Shown here: positions 17,023 through 25,789 of the stretch, in pieces
How positions within the stretch are numbered: the first letter of the stretch is position 1
How the letters are laid out: the number at the start of each line of letters is the position of its first letter
Source of the DNA: Methylobacterium thuringiense
GTDB taxonomy: Bacteria; Pseudomonadota; Alphaproteobacteria; Rhizobiales; Beijerinckiaceae
Length of the DNA: 64,000 nt
Reading direction: 5' to 3'
NCBI RefSeq assembly: GCF_022179645.1
Contig: NZ_BPRA01000010.1
Coordinates: 124,001-188,000 of the forward strand
The notes under the pieces: model-generated
The model's database searches: none
What the model was told of the DNA's origin: nothing
The model's input: only the letters and a program-made list of their open reading frames with translations
Program-made: the position numbers and the translations under genes

Positions 17023-18921
17023 TCAGGCCGTCTTGCCGATTCCCGCCTTGGCCTTGTCGTCCTTCGCGTCGGCGGCCTTTCCGTCCGATCCCTTCGCGTC
17101 CAGGGTCTTGCCGATGGTGCGCCGCGCCCGGAAGACCGGCCGGGTCTCGGCTTCCTTCCGCTTCAGCATGGTGCGGAACTCGTCCCGGCGCTCGTGGATC
17201 GAGGCGATGACGAGGCCCATCGGCACCCCGACATCGACGAGCACCGCTTCCGAGAGCTGGAGCGAGGCCTCGATGGTCTCCGGCACCGCGTCGTCGACGC
17301 CCATCTCGTAGAGTTCCGTCGCATGCCGCGCGTCGCGGGCGCGGGCGACGATGGTGAGGTCGGCCCGCTCGGCCCGGGCCGCCTGCACCACGGCCTCGAC
17401 ACCCGCCGAGGAATCGAGCGTGACCACGAGGGCGCGCGCCGTGGCGATGTCGCAGCGGCGCAGTAGCTCGGTGCTGGAGGAATCTCCGAAATAGACCGGG
17501 TTGCCGAGGCGGCGCTGCTCGGCGACGCGCACGGGGTCGGAATCCAGCGCGATGAACGGGATCTTGTGGCGCTTCAGCATCTCGCCGACGAGGCGGCCGA
17601 CGCGGCCGTAGCCCGCGACGATGACGCGATCCGCCTGCGCATCCGGCGGCGGTTCGGCCCGCGCCCGGCCGAGATTCGTCTTGGTCGAGCGCCGGCCGAT
17701 CCGGCGGGCGAGCAGCGAAAGGGGCGGGATCGCGATCATGGTCACGGTGGTGACGATCAGCGCCGTCTGGCCGAGCGCCTCCGGCACGAGGCCGCCGGCA
17801 ATGGCGCCGCCGAGCAGCACGAAGGCGAACTCGCCGCCGGGGCCGAGCAGCAGGGCCGTCTCGAACGCCACCGGCTTCGACAGCCGCATGATGCGGGCGC
17901 CGACGAGGATCACCGCGCCCTTCACCACGAGGAGCGCGACCGCGAGGCCGAGGATCAGCACGGGGGCCGCGACGAGCTGGGCCGGATCGAGGCTCATGCC
18001 CACCGAGACGAAGAACACGCCGAGCAGCAGGCCCTTGAACGGATCGATCGTCGCCTCGATGGCGCGGCGATACTCGGTCTCGGCGAGCAGAAGGCCGGCG
18101 ACGAAGGCGCCGAGCGTCATCGAGAGGCCGCTCGCGGCCGCCGTCAGCGAGGTCGCCGCGATGACGAGCAGGCAGGCCGCCATGAACAGCTCCGGGCTCT
18201 TGGTGCGCGCCACGAGCTGGAAGAGCGGGCGCAGCGCCAGCCGGCCGGCGATGACGATGACGACGATCGCCACCGCCGCCTGGCCGAGCGCCAGCGCCAG
18301 CGCGCTGCCGACATTGGCGCCGTCGTTGCGGCCGAGCACCGCGATGGCGAACAGGACGGGGGCGACGGCGAGGTCCTGGAACAGCAGCACGGCGAAGCTG
18401 GTGCGGCCGGCCGGCGTGTTGAGCCGCTTCTGCTCGGCGAGCACCGGCAGCACCACGGCGGTCGAGGAGAGGGCGAGCCCGATCCCGACGACGATGGAGG
18501 CCGCCGCCGACTGCCCGGTGGCCGCGAGCAGGCCGCCGATCACGGTGGCCGAGGCGATCACCTGGATCGAGCCGAGGCCGAAGACGAGCCGGCGCAGGAC
18601 GCGCAGGCGCTCCCAGGACAGCTCGACGCCGATCATGAACATCAGGAAGATCACGCCGAACTCGGCGAGATGCGAGATCTCGGCGCGGTTCCCGATCGTG
18701 ATCGGACCGAGCCAGGGATAGGAATCGGCGAGACGCCCGAGGCCGAAGGGCCCGAGAAGCGCGCCCGCGCCGATGAAGCCGAGCACCGGGCTGATCCGCA
18801 GGCGGTGGAACAGCGGCACCACCACGCCCGCCGTCACCAGGAAGATGATGGCCTCCTGGTAGGCCCCGAGATTCTCGCCGGCAGCGGCGACCTGGGCCCC
18901 GGCAGCGGTGGGATCGGTCAT
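17023..18921 (-). CDS. CPA2 family potassium/proton antiporter (KefB/KefC type) with RCK domain
   Basis: This 632-residue inner-membrane protein has about 12-13 membrane helices over residues 20-405, with the FQDLAV motif (residues ~181-186) of CPA2 exchangers. A cytoplasmic TrkA-N/RCK domain starts near residue 431 (VIVAGYGRVGRLVGEML) and binds a nucleotide to gate transport. A charged Lys/Asp-rich tail (KGSDGKAADAKDDK) ends the protein. The family exchanges K+ or Na+ for H+ and takes part in pH and electrophile defence. Whether glutathione adducts control this one cannot be told. Confidence 0.9.
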   Translation of the reverse strand: MTDPTAAGAQVAAAGENLGAYQEAIIFLVTAGVVVPLFHRLRISPVLGFIGAGALLGPFGLGRLADSYPWLGPITIGNRAEISHLAEFGVIFLMFMIGVELSWERLRVLRRLVFGLGSIQVIASATVIGGLLAATGQSAAASIVVGIGLALSSTAVVLPVLAEQKRLNTPAGRTSFAVLLFQDLAVAPVLFAIAVLGRNDGANVGSALALALGQAAVAIVVIVIAGRLALRPLFQLVARTKSPELFMAACLLVIAATSLTAAASGLSMTLGAFVAGLLLAETEYRRAIEATIDPFKGLLLGVFFVSVGMSLDPAQLVAAPVLILGLAVALLVVKGAVILVGARIMRLSKPVAFETALLLGPGGEFAFVLLGGAIAGGLVPEALGQTALIVTTVTMIAIPPLSLLARRIGRRSTKTNLGRARAEPPPDAQADRVIVAGYGRVGRLVGEMLKRHKIPFIALDSDPVRVAEQRRLGNPVYFGDSSSTELLRRCDIATARALVVTLDSSAGVEAVVQAARAERADLTIVARARDARHATELYEMGVDDAVPETIEASLQLSEAVLVDVGVPMGLVIASIHERRDEFRTMLKRKEAETRPVFRARRTIGKTLDAKGSDGKAADAKDDKAKAGIGKTA

Positions 18922-19252
18922 CGGCGTGCTTGCTCAGCCTTCGCAGCGAGGGTCGACCGTCCGCAAGCAGGACGGATGTCGCATCATGAGGGGGCAAGCC
19001 ATGGCGGGGCAACCGGAATTCGGCCGCGAGCGGGGATTTGGCCGATATGGCCGAGCCCGCGGGCAGCCGGCGTGCCGGAGCGCACACGGGGCGCCCGTAC
19101 CCCGTGCCCCGTGATGCACGAAAACCACCGTCCACCGCTTCGTTCGCACGCGCAGCATGCGGCACAACTTCGGCACAATGCCCGCATAACCAGCGTGTTA
19201 ACGAATCCTCAATATCGCGCCAGGCGTGTCCTTTCGAGCCCGAGTTGACCGC
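18922..19252. other. Divergent intergenic region, no gene seen
   Basis: This 331-bp stretch separates the antiporter gene and a rightward membrane-protein gene and must hold both promoters. AT content rises at 19180-19215 (GTTAACGAATCC and neighbours), the likely promoter side of the rightward gene. No clear operator was found. Confidence 0.4.
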
Positions 19253-20485
19253 ATGCTGACCTTCCGCAAGCAGCCCCCGAGCCGGGACGTCCTCCGCGAG
19301 CGGCGCGAATGGGCCCTCGACGTCCAGCGCTGGAAACAGGCGCGCGACGTCGAGCGCGGCTACAAGATCAAGTGGGGCTATGTCGGGATCGCGTATCTCG
19401 TCGAGTTCATGGTCATCGGCGCATCGCTCGCCGGCGCTTGGCTCTTCGCCGACTATTACAGCGACGGCGACAACCGTGCCTTCCACTTCATGCTGCTCGC
19501 GCCGCTGGTCTACGCCGCGGTGGAGCTCTGCCGCGTGCCGCTCGGCATCCTGGCGCGCACGCAGCGCTCCTGGTTCATCAAGGGGCTGGCCATCCTCGGC
19601 ATCATCTTCGCGGCCGGCGTGACCACCAAGTCGGTCTCGCAGCTCGGCGAGATGATGTTCCATCCCCGCCTGATGGACGCGGCCAAGGCGAAGACCGCGA
19701 TGAAGGACGCGCAGAACGACCGCGCCTCCATCGATACCCGGATCGCGGCGGCCGACGCCCGCGTGACGCAGTACACGAACGAGCTGGAGCAGATCGAGAA
19801 GCGCTCGGGCGAGAACGCCTCGCAGCTTGCCGGCCTGCCGGCCCAGCGCTGCGAGCGCATCTCCGGTACCAACAGCAAGGGCAAGGCCTATTCGAACCTG
19901 AAATGCGTGGCCGACCCCCGCGTCGCCACGCTGAACGCGGCCGTCAACAAGGCGGGTGCCGACCGCGGCGCCGTGACGAAGGATCTCGAATCCGCCCGGC
20001 AGGCGCGCGCCGGGATCGATCGCGGCGCGGCCGACCGCAAGGTCGCCGATACGGAGCAGGCCTACCGCAACGCCGTCAACCGCTCGCAGCTGCACAGCTT
20101 CACCGCCATGGTCTACGGCGTCGACCCGATCGAGGTCACCGACGCGCAGGTCCACGCCTTCCTGCGCATCTTCGTGTTCGTGCCGGCTTTGTGCGCCGCC
20201 TTCGCCTCGACCATCCTGGCGCTGTCGGCGGTCTCGGTGCGCCGGACCTTCATGGACGAGGACGACCTCGGCGCAGACGTCTCGGCCGAGGCGACGCCGT
20301 ACCTGCTCGCCTCGATCACCGACGCCCTGCGGGAGGAGCAGCAGCTCAGCAATCCGCGGCCGATGGTACCGCCGACGGTTGCGGCGTCGGGCTCCATCAT
20401 CCCGATCGACCGGCAGGCCGAGCGGCGCCAGCCTCCGCTCGTCCAGTCGAACATGCCGGCCTCCAGCGCGGGAGCCACCGCATGA
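19253..20485 (+). CDS. Hypothetical four-helix membrane protein with a periplasmic or cytoplasmic coiled coil
   Basis: I do not recognise a family. The protein of about 410 residues has three membrane helices near residues 43-60, 78-95 and 108-125, a helical coiled-coil region (about residues 140-275, with two Cys in RCERISG and LKCVADP), and another helix at FLRIFVFVPALCAAFASTIL. The C-terminal ~90 residues are hydrophilic. ATG 19253 is used; GTG 19226 is possible. It overlaps the next gene by 4 nt (ATGA), so the two are coupled and may form one complex. Confidence 0.6.
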   Translation: MLTFRKQPPSRDVLRERREWALDVQRWKQARDVERGYKIKWGYVGIAYLVEFMVIGASLAGAWLFADYYSDGDNRAFHFMLLAPLVYAAVELCRVPLGILARTQRSWFIKGLAILGIIFAAGVTTKSVSQLGEMMFHPRLMDAAKAKTAMKDAQNDRASIDTRIAAADARVTQYTNELEQIEKRSGENASQLAGLPAQRCERISGTNSKGKAYSNLKCVADPRVATLNAAVNKAGADRGAVTKDLESARQARAGIDRGAADRKVADTEQAYRNAVNRSQLHSFTAMVYGVDPIEVTDAQVHAFLRIFVFVPALCAAFASTILALSAVSVRRTFMDEDDLGADVSAEATPYLLASITDALREEQQLSNPRPMVPPTVAASGSIIPIDRQAERRQPPLVQSNMPASSAGATA

Positions 20486-21135
20486 GCATCCATACGCCGG
20501 GCACGCACGAGAACCTCGTCCTCGCCCAGAACGTGAACGGCCGCCTGCGGGCGGAAGCGCGCATGATCTTCGCCCGCGCCTTCATGCAGCGGGCGATCGG
20601 CGCGGGGATCTTCGTTGCGCTGGCCGGCGTGGGCATCGGCGCGGCCTCCTACGGCTGGGCCTACATGAACCAGTTCGACTCGGCGGCCGAGAAAATCGCC
20701 GCCGCCATGCAGACGGCTCTGTCGGACGTCACGCTCAAGACCAAGGGCGAGGTCACGCTCACCGACAACACCCTGAAGCTCGAAGGCCTTCCGGCGCAGC
20801 GCGAGTCGTCCGTGCCGACCCCGACCAAGGCCCAGCTCGGCGCGGATTCCGCCCCGAACTCGAAGGCGCCGGTGAACACCACCTTCACGGTGTTCAAGCA
20901 GGTGCCCTACCTCGACGGCCAGATCGTCACCGGCTGGAACTTCAAGCCGTCCGAGGAGAAGCCCTACCAGCAATACTGCTACTTCTCGCGCCGCACGAAC
21001 GAGGCCAAGGGCCAGGTCGAGATCAAGATCGACGTCGCCATGGACGGCAAGATCCTGCCGCAGCCGCAGAAATCGGACGTGAACCTCGCGATTCTGGGCA
21101 CGAACTGCGTGTGGCACGACGGGAAGTCGCTGTAG
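20482..21135 (+). CDS. Hypothetical single-pass membrane protein
   Basis: This 217-residue protein has a cytoplasmic N-terminus with many basic residues, one membrane helix at residues ~36-58 (AIGAGIFVALAGVGIGAASY) and a large extracytoplasmic domain with two Cys (QYCYFSRR and GTNCVWHD) that could form a disulfide. It starts inside the stop codon of the preceding membrane-protein gene. No family is recognised. The pair is likely a two-component membrane assembly of unknown function. Confidence 0.6.
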   Translation: MSIHTPGTHENLVLAQNVNGRLRAEARMIFARAFMQRAIGAGIFVALAGVGIGAASYGWAYMNQFDSAAEKIAAAMQTALSDVTLKTKGEVTLTDNTLKLEGLPAQRESSVPTPTKAQLGADSAPNSKAPVNTTFTVFKQVPYLDGQIVTGWNFKPSEEKPYQQYCYFSRRTNEAKGQVEIKIDVAMDGKILPQPQKSDVNLAILGTNCVWHDGKSL

Positions 21136-21147
21136 CGCGTTCCACCG

Positions 21148-21588
21148 CTACTGCCGCGTATCCGCGGGTCGAAGCGGATTCATGAACCGAAGACCTTCGA
21201 AGTCACGCTCATTGTCCGTTGCAACGATACAGCCGTGGACATCAGCGGTCGCTGCCAGGATCATATCGAGAGGAGAGCGGGGTCGCCCTGCTTTCCGTCC
21301 GTCCGCCATGAGAGCTGCCCAGGCGAGGGCAGCCTTCGTATCGAACGGCAGCACCCGGCCTGCGAAGAGCGCCAGCAGTCCTCCGGGACCTTCCAACCAA
21401 TGCTGCAGTGTCGCGCGCTTTCTCCCAGGCTGAAGACTGAGAATACCCCGCTGCAACTCCGCCACGGTCATCGAAGCGATGAAGAGGCTGTCGCTCCGCT
21501 GCTCAGCCATCCATTCCGCAAGTCGAGGTGCCGGGGCAGGCTTGAGCGAATTGCTGATGATGTTCGTGTCGAGCAGAAAGCGCGTCAC
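21148..21588 (-). CDS. vapC: VapC-type PIN domain toxin
   Basis: This 146-residue PIN nuclease has the acidic active-site residues D7 (FLLDTN), E44 (TVAELQRG), D108 (SPLDMILA) and D125 (VATDNERDF). The order and spacing fit the VapC/FitB group, which cuts RNA with Mg2+ or Mn2+. It overlaps the upstream antitoxin gene by 4 nt (21585-21588), the usual toxin-antitoxin layout. The gene is GC-rich and host-like. All four acidic residues are present, so it is probably active. Confidence 0.9.
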   Translation of the reverse strand: MTRFLLDTNIISNSLKPAPAPRLAEWMAEQRSDSLFIASMTVAELQRGILSLQPGRKRATLQHWLEGPGGLLALFAGRVLPFDTKAALAWAALMADGRKAGRPRSPLDMILAATADVHGCIVATDNERDFEGLRFMNPLRPADTRQ

Positions 21589-21887
21589 AGATCGACGTCA
21601 CGCTCTGCGATACGCGGCCTAGTCAGGTCGAGTTCGACGCCGACGAGCGGTGAACGGCGCAATGCTCTGAAGATACCGCCCTTCTCGGAGGATGCGGGAT
21701 CCACGACTCCACTGATGGTTTGACGCAGTTGAACCGCTTCAGGTCCGTCCTTGGCCAAGTGGCGGGCCACGGACCGTATCAGAGCGCGATCGGTATCGCG
21801 TCCGAGCACCTCAAAACGAGCCATGCCGCGTTCGGCCAGCTTAGCGCGATAGGTGTGCAAGGCACGCTTCTGAGGAGAGTTGTCCAT
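21585..21887 (-). CDS. Antitoxin partner of the PIN toxin
   Basis: This 100-residue protein precedes the PIN toxin in an overlapping pair. The start ATG at 21887 has a strong GGAGGG ribosome site. The segment FEVLGRDTDRALIRSVARHLAKDG looks like a short DNA-binding helical or ribbon-helix-helix unit, and the C-terminal half (SPLVGVELDLTRPR) is probably the toxin-wrapping part. The exact antitoxin family is not clear from sequence alone; position is the main evidence. Confidence 0.75.
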   Translation of the reverse strand: MDNSPQKRALHTYRAKLAERGMARFEVLGRDTDRALIRSVARHLAKDGPEAVQLRQTISGVVDPASSEKGGIFRALRRSPLVGVELDLTRPRIAERDVDL

Positions 21888-21907
21888 AAAAGCCCTCCGT
21901 CATATGT

Positions 21908-21923
21908 CTGGAGATATATCCAG
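21908..21923. promoter_or_regulatory. Candidate operator of the toxin-antitoxin pair
   Basis: CTGGA-GATATA-TCCAG is a short inverted repeat with an AT core, 21 bp upstream of the antitoxin start, in the only AT-rich patch there. Toxin-antitoxin complexes usually bind such repeats over their own promoter. The repeat is short, so this is tentative. Confidence 0.35.
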
Positions 21924-21987
21924 CGGCTCATGGGCGCACAAGTGTTCGGAGCGAGCCGCCCGTCACATCTCGCGGAAACGACACCTG

Positions 21988-22830
21988 ATGCGCTTTACCG
22001 GAACCGCCTCCTACGTCGCGACCTCGGACCTCACCACCGCCGTCAACGCCGCGATCGTGCTGGAGCGCCCGCTGCTGGTGAAGGGCGAGCCCGGAACCGG
22101 CAAGACGGTGCTGGCCGAAGAGATCGCCCGCGGCCTCGGCGCGCCGCTGCTGACCTGGAACATCAAGTCGACCACCAAGGCGCAGCAGGGTCTCTACGAG
22201 TACGACGCGGTCTCGCGCCTGCGCGACTCGCAGCTCGGCGATCCGCGCGTCACGGACATTTCCAACTACATCCGCCGCGGCAAGCTCTGGCAGGCCTTCA
22301 CGGCGCCCGAGCGGCCGGTGCTGCTGATCGACGAGGTCGACAAGGCCGACATCGAGTTTCCGAACGACCTGCTGACCGAACTCGATCGCATGGAGTTCTT
22401 CGTTTACGAGACCGGCGAGACGGTCAAGGCTGTTCAGAGGCCGATCGTCATCATTACTTCGAACAACGAGAAGGAGCTGCCCGACGCCTTCCTGCGGCGC
22501 TGCTTCTTCCACTACATCCGCTTCCCCGACGCCGAGACCCTGAAGGCCATCGTCGCGGTGCATTATCCGGGCATCAAGCAGCGCCTCGTCGAGGAGGCCC
22601 TGCGCGTCTTCCTCGAGACCCGCGAGGTGCCGGGCCTGAAGAAGAAGCCCTCGACCTCCGAGCTCCTCGACTGGCTCAAGCTCTTGGTCTCGGAAGACGT
22701 GACGCCGGAGACGCTCCGCGAGCAGGATGGACGCAAGCTGATCCCGCCGCTGCATGGCGCGCTCCTGAAGAACGAGCAGGATGTGAGCCTGTTCGAGAAG
22801 CTGGCCTTCATGACGCGGCGGAAAGGCTGA
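21988..22830 (+). CDS. MoxR-family AAA ATPase
   Basis: This 280-residue AAA+ ATPase has Walker A GEPGTGKT (about residue 33), Walker B LLIDEVDKAD and the sensor region ITSNNEKELPDAFLRRC, which is diagnostic of the CoxD/MoxR group. Such ATPases work with a VWA protein to mature or remodel enzymes; the CoxE-like gene at 15126-16301 is the likely partner. The start is the ATG at 21988; longer frames upstream look non-coding. It is divergent from the toxin-antitoxin operon, with only ~100 bp between. Confidence 0.9.
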   Translation: MRFTGTASYVATSDLTTAVNAAIVLERPLLVKGEPGTGKTVLAEEIARGLGAPLLTWNIKSTTKAQQGLYEYDAVSRLRDSQLGDPRVTDISNYIRRGKLWQAFTAPERPVLLIDEVDKADIEFPNDLLTELDRMEFFVYETGETVKAVQRPIVIITSNNEKELPDAFLRRCFFHYIRFPDAETLKAIVAVHYPGIKQRLVEEALRVFLETREVPGLKKKPSTSELLDWLKLLVSEDVTPETLREQDGRKLIPPLHGALLKNEQDVSLFEKLAFMTRRKG

Positions 22831-22890
22831 GGACCAGGGCCGCCGGCAGGCCGCAAGGCTCCCGGCGGACGCCACGCATCGCTGTTTCAA

Positions 22891-23553
22891 TCAGACGTCG
22901 GATCCGCCCGCCGCCCGTTTGAGGGCGTCCACGTCGCCGCCGCTGATCGCGGGCAGGGCGCGGGTGAGGCGCTCCGGCTCCCAGTCCCACCAGGCGATGG
23001 CCTGCAGGCGCGCGGCCTCCGTTTCGCTCACGCGCCGCCGTACGATCCGGGCCGGGTTGCCGGCGACGATCGCGTAGGGCGGCACGTCCTGCGCCACCAC
23101 GGCGAGGGTGCCGATCACCGCGCCGTCGCCGATGGTCACGCCCGGCATCACCGTCGCCCCCATGCCGAACCAGACGTCGTGGCCGACGACCGTGTCGCCG
23201 CGGTTCGGAAAGTCCAGCTCGCCGGGAAAGCGCCCGGTCCAGCCGCCGCCGAAGATCGGGAACGGATAGGTCGAGGGCCCGCTCATGCGGTGGTTGCCGC
23301 CGTTCATCAGGAAGCGGGTGCCGGCGGCCATCGCGCAGAAGCGCCCGATCGTCAGCCGGTCGCCGATGAAGGGGAAGTGGTAGAGGATGTTGTCGAGGAA
23401 GGCGTTCGGCCCGGCCGGATCGTCGTAATAGGTGTAGGCGCCGACCGAGACGTTTTCGGGCAGGTCGAGGTTCTTGACGAACGTCACCCGTCGGTGGCCG
23501 GGCATCGGGTGGAGCGCATCGGGATCGGGGCCGAAGCGGGGATCGTGCGGCAT
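22891..23553 (-). CDS. Vat/CatB-like xenobiotic O-acetyltransferase
   Basis: This 220-residue left-handed beta-helix (hexapeptide repeat) protein belongs to the CatB/Vat family that transfers acetyl from acetyl-CoA. The FLMNGGNHRMSG motif carries the catalytic His, and NRGDTVVGHDVWFGMGATV is typical of the family. The C-terminal helices (ETEAARLQAIAWWDWEPE) are also standard. Family members acetylate chloramphenicol or streptogramins, but many environmental ones have unknown substrates, so resistance should not be assumed. ATG 23553 has GGGGA upstream; ATG 23577 is the alternative. Confidence 0.85.
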   Translation of the reverse strand: MPHDPRFGPDPDALHPMPGHRRVTFVKNLDLPENVSVGAYTYYDDPAGPNAFLDNILYHFPFIGDRLTIGRFCAMAAGTRFLMNGGNHRMSGPSTYPFPIFGGGWTGRFPGELDFPNRGDTVVGHDVWFGMGATVMPGVTIGDGAVIGTLAVVAQDVPPYAIVAGNPARIVRRRVSETEAARLQAIAWWDWEPERLTRALPAISGGDVDALKRAAGGSDV

Positions 23554-23659
23554 GGCGTCCCCATTCGCGGAGGGCATGGTCGCCCGGACATGGGAGGTCT
23601 TTTCGGCCGCTCTATGTCGAGCGCGACACCGCACCCCGGACACGCGGAGTACGCGCACC

Positions 23660-24640
23660 ATGAAGACCAAGAAACTCGGCCGCACCGGCCTCGACGTCTC
23701 GGCCCTCTGTCTCGGCTGCATGACCTACGGCGTGCCGGAGCGCGGCCCCCATCCCTGGACGATGACCGAGGCCGACAGCCGTCCGCTCCTGAAGAAGGCG
23801 CTGGATCTCGGCTTCAACTTCTTCGACACGGCGAATTTCTATTCGGACGGCACCTCCGAAGAGATCGTCGGGCGCGCGCTCAAGGATTTCGGGGTGCGCG
23901 ACGAGATCGTGCTCGCGACCAAGGTGTATTTCCCGCTCACCGACCGGCCGAATTCCGGAGGCCTCTCGCGAAAGGCGATCTTTTCGTCGATCGACGCCAG
24001 CCTGAAGCGCCTCGGCACCGACCATGTCGACCTCTACCAGATCCACCGCTGGGATGACGGCACGCCGATCGAGGTGACGCTGGAGGCGCTGCACGACGTC
24101 GTGAAGGCCGGCAAGGCGCGCTATATCGGCGCCTCCTCGATGTTCGCCTGGCAGTTCGCGAAGGCGCTCTACATCGCAGATCGCAACGGCTGGACGCGGT
24201 TCGCCACGATGCAGGATCACTACAACCTCATCAGCCGCGAGGAGGAGCGCGAGATGCTGCCGCTCTGCGCCGACCAGGGCATCGCCGTGTTGCCCTGGAG
24301 CCCGCTCGCCCGCGGACGGCTGACGCGCGACGCCGGCACGACCTCGTCCCGCCAGGACAGCGACGTCACGGGCGTCGGGCTCTACGATGCCACCGTCGAG
24401 GCGGACAACCGCGTCATCGCGGCGGTGGCGACGGTCGCCCGGAAGCGCGGCATCCCGCGGGCGCAGGTGGCCCTGGCTTGGCTGCTCTCGAAGCCCGTGG
24501 TGACCGCGCCGATCGTCGGCGCCTCGAAGCCCGGCCATCTCGACGACGCGGTGGCGGCGCTCGACGTCACGCTGACGCCCGACGAGATCGCGACGCTCGA
24601 AGGATCCTACGTCCCCCACGCCCCCGTCGGTTTCTCGTGA
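23660..24640 (+). CDS. Aldo/keto reductase
   Basis: This 326-residue NADPH-dependent (beta/alpha)8 oxidoreductase has the catalytic set of the aldo/keto reductase superfamily: Asp and Tyr in FFDTANFYS, Lys in ATKVYF and His in YQIHRWD. The C-terminal VTAPIVGASKPGHL binds the cofactor phosphate. It resembles the YajO/YghZ-like branch. The substrate is probably an aldehyde or ketone but is not defined. It is divergent from the acetyltransferase gene and followed closely by SixA. Confidence 0.9.
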   Translation: MKTKKLGRTGLDVSALCLGCMTYGVPERGPHPWTMTEADSRPLLKKALDLGFNFFDTANFYSDGTSEEIVGRALKDFGVRDEIVLATKVYFPLTDRPNSGGLSRKAIFSSIDASLKRLGTDHVDLYQIHRWDDGTPIEVTLEALHDVVKAGKARYIGASSMFAWQFAKALYIADRNGWTRFATMQDHYNLISREEEREMLPLCADQGIAVLPWSPLARGRLTRDAGTTSSRQDSDVTGVGLYDATVEADNRVIAAVATVARKRGIPRAQVALAWLLSKPVVTAPIVGASKPGHLDDAVAALDVTLTPDEIATLEGSYVPHAPVGFS

Positions 24641-24650
24641 GCGCCCAGTC

Positions 24651-25196
24651 GTGACCCTTTCGCGCCGTCTCATCCTGCTGCGCCACGCCAAATCCGCCTG
24701 GCCCGCGGGCGTCGCCGACATCGAGCGGCCGCTCAATGCCCGCGGCCGCGCCGCCGCACCGCGCATCGGCGCCTATCTCGCGGCGGAAGGGCTGGTGCCC
24801 GACTACGTGATGGTCTCGCCGGCCCGGCGCACGCTGGAGACCTGGGAGCGTCTGCGCGGCGCGCTTCCCGCCATCGTGCCCGAAACCGCGCCCGAGATCG
24901 TGCCCATGATCTACGAGGCCTCGGCCCACCGCACCCTCGACGCCGTGCGCTCCGCGCCCGATTCCGCCGAGACCCTGCTGGTGATCGGACACAACCCCGG
25001 CTTCCAGGACCTCGCCTTGTTCCTCGTCGGCAGCGGTCCGGCGACATTGCGCGAAGACCTGCACGAGAAGTTTCCGACGGCCGGGCTCGCGGTGATCGCC
25101 TTCGCGGTCGAGCACTGGGGCGATGTCGGACGGGGAGGGGGGCGGCTGGAGCGGTTCGTGACGCCGAGAGGGCTGACGGAGGCGGAGGCGCGGTAG
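24651..25196 (+). CDS. SixA-type histidine phosphatase
   Basis: This 181-residue phosphoglycerate-mutase-fold phosphatase has the catalytic LILLRHAKSAW motif near the N-terminus and the second His in LLVIGHNPGF. The short length matches SixA, which removes phosphate from phosphohistidine in Hpt domains in E. coli. A lone Hpt gene is in the window at 14268, but no direct link is shown. It begins at a GTG 10 nt after the aldo/keto reductase stop, so the two are probably cotranscribed. Confidence 0.85.
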   Translation: MTLSRRLILLRHAKSAWPAGVADIERPLNARGRAAAPRIGAYLAAEGLVPDYVMVSPARRTLETWERLRGALPAIVPETAPEIVPMIYEASAHRTLDAVRSAPDSAETLLVIGHNPGFQDLALFLVGSGPATLREDLHEKFPTAGLAVIAFAVEHWGDVGRGGGRLERFVTPRGLTEAEAR

Positions 25197-25325
25197 CGGT
25201 CGCATTCCGACGGTCGTCGCTGCGCGTACGTCGTCCCGTGACGGTCGGGCCAAGCTCCCGCCGGGTCGCCCTCGCGACGGCGCTGTTTGAGACCATGCCG
25301 TTCGCGCGGGCGGTACTGCCTGCCT

Positions 25326-25526
25326 CTATCGCAGGGTCGACGACTCGCCGGGTTTCAAGGGACGGCCTTCTTCATCCGGGCCGCCGAGCGTGTTCAGGTG
25401 CTCCAGGTGCTCGAAGACATGCGCGAAGGCGGCCGTGACGGCGCGCTCGAAGGAGCCGTCACCCTGCCCCTGAGCCGTCTTGAGAGCGCTGAGCAGCTCT
25501 TGGTGCTTTTCGGTATCGCTTGCCAT
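25326..25526 (-). CDS. Small hypothetical protein, 66 residues
   Basis: The reading frame from ATG 25526 (MASDTEKHQELLSALKTAQ) gives a small hydrophilic protein with helical FERAVTAAFAHVFEHLEHL and a GGPDEEGRP tail. Codon use is host-like. No family is recognised and there is no signal peptide. A longer frame back to 25583 is possible but its extra residues look non-coding. Confidence 0.55.
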   Translation of the reverse strand: MASDTEKHQELLSALKTAQGQGDGSFERAVTAAFAHVFEHLEHLNTLGGPDEEGRPLKPGESSTLR

Positions 25527-25789
25527 AGCGTTTCCCTCTTGCCGGTCGAACGTGCCGGTCGAAGCACCGGCTCGATGAGGCAAGTTCCGTTCGCGGCCCC
25601 GGTTCCTGGCCGGACAATATCGGCGCGGGCATCGAACCGTCCGTGCAGGGCGACAAGCAGCGACCGTCGTCCGATCAGCTGATCGGCGGCGGCCTGACTG
25701 TGTGGATAGCGTAGGCGTGCGGGCGAACCCCGCGCGCGCGGGGTCGTTGTGCTAGAAGTGCCAAGCTCGAATCCGCTGAGATCCCGTCC

